Shown here piece by piece: positions 48,650 to 57,600 of a stretch of DNA of 64,000 nt. Below the pieces are notes generated by a model. The model did not search any database. It saw only the letters and a program-made list of their open reading frames with translations, and was not told where the DNA came from. The position numbers and the translations under genes are program-made. The stretch covers positions 49,938,608 to 50,002,607 of the forward strand of contig CM056381.1 in NCBI GenBank assembly GCA_029718625.1. Direction: 5' to 3'. Every line of letters begins with the position of its first letter. Position 1 is the first letter of the stretch. This DNA comes from Synaphobranchus kaupii. Taxonomy: Eukaryota > Chordata > Actinopteri > Anguilliformes > Synaphobranchidae.

Positions 48650-51600
48650 CAGTGATTGGATGGAATCTGGAGGCCCGATGATAAGCGTGAAGGTGGAGGT
48701 GGAGAGCAGAGGGTGGGGGCCAAGGACGAATTGGGGAGGGACTGAAGGACTTACTCAGGCCTTTTGATCCCATGTCATCTGGGATCTCCTGTTTGGGGAG
48801 GGGAGCAGTCGGCAGAGAGTGCACAAGCAGGAGAAACAACCACAAAAGAACAATTGTTACTGGATTATAATGTGGGGTCCAACCAGCAGACACAAGCCCC
48901 CTGCTGCAACAAGCCTGGGATTCTGACTCCATACGGTAGACGTGGAGCCAATGACCCTCCCATGGCCACGGTCTACACCCTCGGACTAAAACCTTGGCCG
49001 TGTTGCAGCGTTGGCGGTCGTGCCTGGTGGTATCAAGCTGCTCATGTGCCCGTGCGTGGGCTGCCCTGACCTACTGGGGACCGTTTGCGGTTCTCTCAGA
49101 GTCTACTTACGCTCAACATCACTTGTTTCCTGCTCACTCTGGTCCTTGTTCTTGTAGAAAGGGAACTTTCGGGAAAAGAGGTTCTTTTTACGCTTGTCAT
49201 TGAATGACTGTTGAGGAAGAAAAGGAGGGGTAAAAGATAAAAGGGAAGAAGAGGGGGTGGGGGGAGGTTCTAATGATGTGTGCAAGGAAACCAAAGGGTT
49301 TCTGTTGAACTGATTCTGTTGCCATGAACACCTGACTGCTCCTGCAACAAGCAAAGGAGTATATATGGTAAAATTACACTTACTATACTCAAATTTTTTA
49401 ATTTATTTATATGTAGTGTCTATAAGACCAAAAATGTTTTACAGCTGCATCTATAGCACCACAGAAGGTTTAGACATCCAAAATGGCTATTTAGACATTT
49501 AAATTACATTTTGTAAAAATCATTCAGATTGAAGATCCGAGCTAAAACATCTGATACAGACCTATTTTTCCAATGAGCACAGTGCTCAGCTGGGGCATAC
49601 AGGAGTGGTATAAATAATGGGCCTCATTCATCACATGAATGTAGGTTTGTGCAAATAAAATGGTCATACGCCCAATTAACAGAAAAAATGGCTCCCCAAA
49701 TGGCCATATTTATTAAGGTTGCCCAAAAAAAACAAACTTTGAATCAAGTCCAAAATGGGCTACAGATTATACTTGGAGCAAACAGGGAAATATGTTGATT
49801 TCATGCCAGAATTACTAAAGCTTACTTTTGGAGGCTATTTCTAAAAAACAATCTTTTCTTTTCACTTAAAATGTACAAGATTAAAAAATGTACAGAATGT
49901 AATGCATGTTATACGTATACATATTGTATGTCACTGAATAGGGAGTCATTTCACACTGCAAAATATTTAGCCAAGACTTATCAAAGCTTATCAAAAAATT
50001 TTTGATACATGAGCTTAGAAATTAATTACAGTATGATAATGTCATGATTTGCCAGGGGACCTTTGGGGAAAAAAATTCTGCCAATGTGTTTTAATGTCTG
50101 TCTTCATATTAGCCATTAGACATGGCAGCATTCTTAATTTTTTCATTTATTCTTGTTTGGACATTATCTTTGGTTCAAACTGTTCTGTTGAATATTTCTA
50201 CCACAATGAAATGTGCGTGTGCAAGGTCAAGATCTTGGCTACGATCACATTCATGTTGATAAATGAGGCCCATGTTCTCAGAAGTTCATTCAAATGGTCC
50301 TTTTCTTTTTTGTCATGAATGGCTGCAAAATCAGTTCAGTGTGAGAACTATGAAATGGATTCTAATTAAGAATAAAGAAGCCTTAATTAAGAATAATTAA
50401 TTAAGGCTTCTTTGATTCTAATTACGAATAAAACCTTAAACCTCTTCAAGGTAGCCGTCACACCAAAGAAATAACAAAAAGAAAACAAACAAGCTTAAGC
50501 TTTTGCAAAGAGAATGGGAAGAGGCATCATATCAGGCGGAATCAGGCAAAGATGGAAGGGTCAAGGCACTGAGCTTGTTATTGTTATTAGGGTCAGAACA
50601 GACCCAGTTAAACAGTGGTGCCCCATGCCCTTTCAGAAATCTAATTATTTGCATGCAGGAAGCGTTTAGAATGTGAACTGTGTGGGTGGGTGGGGGGTGG
50701 GGGATGGAGTGCAAACATGATGACATGTATCATTTCTGCAGTGAAAAAGAGGCCATTGTTTAACTTGAGCCTACATTGTGTCCAGGAGAACTGCAATGCT
50801 GAGTCAAATTTCACTATGTTAAAACATAATTATGCAGAGAAGAAAGCCTGGTCAGGACACTGGGATTCTCATAGCTTTAGACAACAATAAGGTCGAGGTT
50901 TGAGTATTTAAAATTGGATCTTTTGAATACTGCATTTGGAAAGGCATAATGCCAGAATATTATACATTTCCAGATAAAACTTCTTATTTATTCATATTCT
51001 AAAATGATATTTAAGCCTTTTCAGTGCACTGCATGATATGATTCATAATGCCTTATCCAAAGAGCCAGGAGCAATGCACTGTTCTGAATAATAGGTAGGC
51101 TTTTGCAGATCTTATTTCAAAGGTTCAAATGTGACATCAATATATTATAGTGTATAGACCAAGCTTAAAATCCAGAACTGCCATGAAAACATTCTTCATG
51201 CTGCTCTCTGTAAATAAGCCCTAAAATTGTTAAGTTGGAAGTACCAAACATATATTCAACCAACCGCATCAAAGACAATCTACTGTGGTGTATGCTTGGT
51301 ATAGTATGTCCAACCATACACCTAGCCTGGGTTTTACTTTCAAATTCATGGCTACATTGTGGTATAAATGGCAAAAATCTTAATATATTTCACAGAAGAA
51401 AATGACTGTGTGGTGATTGTGCACAGATTTATAGAATTTAAACCCTGGCACTCATTTAATTTGTGGCAACCAGGGGGGTATACTACGAAGCAGGATTACG
51501 GAGTTAGCTGGATAACTACACTGAGTAAAACCCGGAACCTTCCCAAATCTGGAAAATGGACTGAAGTAAACAGAGCTGTTCCGGGTTTTACTCAGTGAAG

Positions 51601-54600
51601 TTATCCAGCTAGCGCAGTAATCCTGCTTCATAGTATTACCACCCAGGGGACTTTGGGACTGATGGCTTGTTGCATGCTGTAAAGAAAACACAGGGAGAGG
51701 GCGGGAGAAGAAAGAGTGCATTGGTGGAAAGGGCAGCAGTTAGTGCAGAGGAGGAGACGGGGTGAGCGTAGGCAGCAGTCTGGCATCAATGGCAAGCGTA
51801 TTTGTCCTTCATTTCCCACTCAATAGTCGATGCATACTTTAGTGCCGTGTTAAGACACACCGGGCAGGGCACAGCTCAGACTCTAGGTCTGTGTGAAGTT
51901 AATGGACAAACGTAGCATCTACTCTTCAACACATGCTGTTAACTTGCAAGTCTTAGTCGGAGTAATAGATTAGTACATTAAAGGTTGTCAAGGGTGCAAC
52001 AGTACATTCAATACATGAATTAAGAACAACCACTACAAACCATTTTCACACTTAATTATACATTTACAGAATTAACAGCCTATATCTTTATAATCTATTA
52101 ATTTAATTCAACAGAGAAAAAAAGGCACTGCTCATACTATATTTTAAATTGTCTTATGAAATTTGCAATATCCATGGATATTGCAAATATTAATAGATTT
52201 TTTTTTCTCAGTTAATATTTTCATTTTGTACCCAAGATACACAAATACAGCTTTTTAAATAATAATTATATTCAATAAAGAGCTAAATTTCTTTGGACAT
52301 GCACAGAGCATGTGTTATGGTTTTTAAATAATTCAAATAGGAACAGGACTGAATGGTATTTTACATTGAAATATTGTAGAAGCGCACTGCTCCCACTATA
52401 AACTTAATAACATTGATGTGCTTAATCATACATAGGAGTGCTGTTCCCCTCCACTACAGCACGTTTACAATTCAGTCCAAGTTTTTCGAGAGGTAGACAT
52501 AACTACATGTCCCTCATCTCTTCTTTTCTTTCAGTATCCTTAACTGTCGTTGCTGTTCCATCAGAAGTAGAAATAGTGTGCTTTGGTGCTTACCCCCTTC
52601 TCTCTGGATTTGGGGTTGAATTTCACCGTTTTTAATCTGGCTCTCTCTTTCTTCTCCACCCTGCAAGTGGGGAACAGGAGGTCAGTGATGCAGTACTTAC
52701 AATAAGCAGATCTTAAAAACAACCCGTCAATCTGGGGTATTATTAGCAGAGGTTGACTACAGTTTCAACTGCAGGCAGGCTAAGCAATAAATACACTCAA
52801 ATTATCAGGTGCTTGCGGAACAAACTATAGGTACAAACTAAAAAAAAGTATTAAAACAAAAAAGATTTCATTAGTTTAATATGTCTTATGATATATTGTT
52901 ACAATGTAATATGATATATTCTCTTGATACGAGGAAAAATTCCACATCTGGATTCAAATTTACATGTTTTTGAGATGGATACAAATAGAAAGTAACTTCA
53001 CAGCATTTATCCCCAGTCAAAAAGGCAATTCATCAGTGTATTTTTGTACAAAATGTAAATAAGAAAGATGCAGAAAAGGACTTAGGTGACTTTAAGAAAG
53101 CTGCTTGAGGCTTCCTTGTTTTTGCAAATACAGCAGGGTGCAGGCTTGTTTAATGGTGTAGAGACATCCAGTAGTTTCAGAGGGACGAGCTGTTATTGAA
53201 CGCATCGAGACGGCAATGTAACAGAGCCCTGGCTCTACGCGGGGAGCTGAGACTCACATTCTGATCAACAGCACAAAAACCGTAACACGAGATGCCCCGT
53301 TAAATAATTCAGTACCATCGGGGAGTAAGGTTTTTCCTGTCAGAAGCCAAAACAATGGGTCTCATGGGGAGATGGATCCTATGTAATGCTAGATATGTTT
53401 CTCGCCCACATTGTATGGAAAAAATCGAATTTTCTGCCTCCAAAAGTCTCCTCTTTTCATCAAGATATGCATTAAATTTGTTGTAAAATGTGACAACAGA
53501 ATGACATACAGCGCCATATTACCACTGTGCTTAGAAAAATGTAAATTACACTTGTTCCATTCGGTAAAGAAAACCAGTATGAGTTGTACAGCAGATATTT
53601 CAGCCAATGTATTGATGACACAGACCCAGAGATGTCTGAAGATTCCACAGTCCTGAGGGAGTAAGGAAAGGACTTTACAAAGTCATGGCACAGCTACCAG
53701 TTTGAGAAAGGTGCTGTAGTAATAACAACATTAACAACTGTATCAAGCACCTTTCATACAAAGCTTTCAAAATAAGAGGCTTTTCAAAATAACAGTACAG
53801 GTCTCGGTATGAGTGAGCCAGGAACTGTGGTTTGGGGGAAATATATTGAGGTCTATGCATGAGGGTTTGGATGGAAGAGGATTCACCTCCGCTTGCTGGG
53901 AATGACGCCAATCTCCTCTACCTCCCCGTCTGCTGTGACCTGTCTGGCCTGCCACCACTCATCGTCCGAGGCATTCACCACATGCAGGACGTCCCCAAAC
54001 TTGAAGTCCAAGCCCTGGCTGGGCAGCCCAGAGTCCTTCGCCTTGTCATAGTCAAAAAGTGCTCTGAAACAAACCAAAAACATGGCCAGGTCAGTTTGTT
54101 CAATAAATCAATCAATCAATCACTCGATTCAGTTCAATTAGATTTTGATATAGTACTCAAAATAATTGTCACAGTCAGCTCACATAGCACTTTGGATAAA
54201 CCGACAGAATGAGAGATGTCGAAATGAATAACCTTCAATTGTATGTATATAACGTACAGAAAATATTATCACAGTCCAAAGCCTTGCTGCCTTGTAATAA
54301 TTGGTTGTCCACTATGCGCATGAACAGGTACTGTTGTGAACAAAAAATGAAAATGCAACAATGTACCAACAGTGAAGAGTTCAGGTGGTTCCACAATGGC
54401 GTTTGGAACATTTTCCTGCCATGGTTTAGATGTACTCATCCATACCCTTTGAAATCAAACTCAATGTCAAACATTCACATGATGTTCAAGAGAGAACATG
54501 TACATTCCTCATACAGGACAACCAATAAACCGATACTTTGGGCATAGAAACGTATAGCTTATTGGCTACAATGCCTATCTGCTGCCCACATCACACCGTA

Positions 54601-57600
54601 TCACTATCACACCGTATCACTATACAGTATTATCTCTTTATTAATCTGATTTTGTGCAAGTGAATAGAAAGGCCATAATCCATTTTCATGTGACAATTCT
54701 ATTTTCCCTTATTGTGAATCTATCAATTTCCTCTTTAAGGATGTACACACGCACACACACGAATGCGTGCACACACGCACACACACATTCACATTCACAA
54801 CTACAGGTAATAAAGACAACCCAAAGATAAAGATTTGTCAGGTACATTATGATTTTGCTAGGGTACTTAAGGCATGTTAAACGGGTATATTTTTATCTGA
54901 GGACATTTCTACAGAAATTGTCTGCTATAACGGAAAATAAAATGAAAGAGATAATTCCATGAATTCAACCCTGCACTTCATGTAAGGTTACTAGAGCTTA
55001 CAATAACATGTTTTCAGCTTCCTAAACTCTCAATTATAATAGCGAGATGCATTAAAGCACTGGATTGAAAGCATTAAATTGGAGCTTTTTTCTGTTTAGA
55101 ATATGCTGCTGACTCCCTGATTAGATAAAAAAGTACAACAAGTGGGATGATCTTACACTGAACACATCACAGCTCAGATCAGCATAACAGCCCACACAAC
55201 TGCTGTACCCCACTAAAAGAGGCTCAATGATGCCCCCCCCCCCCCCCCCCCCTTCCCCCAATTTAGAATGTTCAATCCTACATGTATCATACACTGCTGC
55301 AATCCCTGCTATCGATTTGCAGCGCATAGACTAGCATGTGATGTTGCTGCCGCTTGTTATCACACTGCAGTTTGCATGCACAGACATCAGTGGGAGGAAC
55401 AGGCCTCTCAACAGGCAGATTTTCATGCTCCCTATCGACCAGAGGGGGCCGCTAGTGAGTGATGAGATACGGTAATCCCAGCCGATTGAAACTCTCCCAG
55501 TTGTGGGTTGCCCTCCTGGGCTGCCAGCCATAGTCAGTTCTAGCATGGCCTGGATTCGAAAGCAGACCTTGGTCTTATCCAAGCATTAGAACAGTGCCTT
55601 AAAGGGGAATTCCACCGAAAAACGCCGTTAACCTTATTTAACAGATCAAGGTGAAACTAATTAAGTCTCTCTCTGTGGCTGGCTAAAACAATTTCTGAAC
55701 AGAAATATTGGCAGCAAACGGTGCAAATCTGGTAGAGGTATACGTCAAAATGATGTATACCTCTACCCTCCCTAATTTTACAAAAACTACAGTGGTGTCA
55801 GTGGGCAGGTAAGTTGAATTTGGAGATACCTCCCACACCTCCCAGGTGAACTGAAAGGTGGTAACTGCGTCGCAATGCCAACTGAAATGTAAATGTTTGC
55901 TGCAATGAGTGGGACCGGGCACAGTTACATTTGTCATCTGAGCAGCAAGAAACAGATGAAGAGGGAAGAGCCTGTTTGACTACATACCCTGATTTTGAAC
56001 AACACATGCATAAGGGTGTTTTGGAGACATTCTGGATCCTCAAAAATGAACTGGCAGACCCAGAGACCCAGACCTAAGTTAGAGGACCGGGAGGAGAAAT
56101 GAGTAAGTGTTGCAGACTTCTGGCTAGGCTAGCTAATATGTTTTCACTATACCAAAAGTAGATAAATGAAGGGCTGTGTTTCCCTAAATGAATGGCTGTA
56201 TTTACCCCGTTTTTTCTCTGGAGACTCCAGCTAATGGTGGTGAGAGTAGAACTGTAATGTTAGTGGCTAGCTTGCCAGCGAGTAACGTTAACCTCTCTCG
56301 AAGAACCGCTTCCAGGACGAGTAGTAACGCCCAGCCCCTCCGTTTGTATTCAGTGGGAGTGGCAACCTGTGACTGGTGTTGTCTGATGCCCGCCCATAAA
56401 CTGTAAGCGCTAGTCTGTTGTAGTTCAAAAACAACAATGGCGTCCCTCTTGGAAGATGATTATGGTAAGCAGAAGGTACGCTTGTAGGTGAAAGGACAGG
56501 TCCGTGTGGACAGGTCTGCGCAGACACAAAAAACGACTGCTGTTGTACACTACAGGTAGATTTGGCTCTTGAAGTTGAGCAACAAGGCAAAATAGGATGT
56601 AATGATGGATAGTACACTTCAGGTGTCGCGCTATTTGGGGTGAAGGCAGAATGATGATTCGAGCACAATCTGCAGAGATGGACATGGCCCACCTTAATTA
56701 AACAACAAAGCCCTTCAAGGACATTGGTGCCCTGGGGGCAGCAAGCTTGCACAGAAAAGCACCTTTAATTTCTGTAAAGGGTAGGACGGCTTAATCTGAG
56801 CCCTGGATTTCTCTTTACTCCGGCCACAGCTATAGAGGATTCAGAATTTACAGTATTGCTCCAAACCTCCTGTTAGTACTGGTCTTGTTTAAAAAATAAA
56901 TAATAATAATTTGTTTTTTTTAAAGTTATGGCTTTTACCTTTCACCCGGGTTAAAATAAAACCCTGGTGTGTCTGCCAAATCTTGTGAAGTTATCTGCGT
57001 AAAAGCTGGCCTTACCATGTATGAAGCTGGCTCATTTGAAGAGAAAACAAATAGCAATCATCATCCACAGCATACATAACTGGCTGTGACATTTTGCTGT
57101 GTGTGTGTTCTTTGTAATTCAAATTTGAACATGGGTTCTCAAGTTGCCACTTAAATGTAGATTGACTTGAATACATAACAGATGGAGAAGTACAGAAAGA
57201 AAGAAAGTATTGGCTACAGGCAAAGCCATCCCTGAAAAGCAGGATGTATGAAGTGAACCGCTCATCTTCTGAGAAAAGTAGAGGATCACTGCAAAAAGGT
57301 CAAACAAAGGTAGAGGAAGGTGAGGTACTATTGAGAGAAGGGATTGACAGGGAAATATTGAGGAGAGGAAGGAGAGACACTGCTGAAAGAAAAGAAGGGA
57401 TGGAAGTGCAGAGGTAGGCGACAGGAAGGAGAGGCAGAAGACCATAGAGCATATACAGTGTAGGATGCAGAAGACCATAGAGCATATACAGTGTAGGATG
57501 CAGAAGACCATAGAGCATATACAGTGTAGGATTCAAGGGACCTCAAGGGTGATGAAAACATCAAAGGAGAAACAGAAGAGTAGGTTTATGGTGGGTGCTA

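Noticed and set aside
48159..48932. Overlapping open frames on both strands (up to 174 aa)
   Set aside because: Most of the length is minisatellite translated in a favourable period; only the 34-nt I2 exon within it is coding.
53859..54212. 117-aa plus-strand frame
   Set aside because: It is the antisense shadow of the DLG1 SH3 exon.
57119..57564. Leu/Ser/Cys-rich frames on the minus strand
   Set aside because: Generated by the 33-bp tandem repeat; three frames are open at once and none has a family match.
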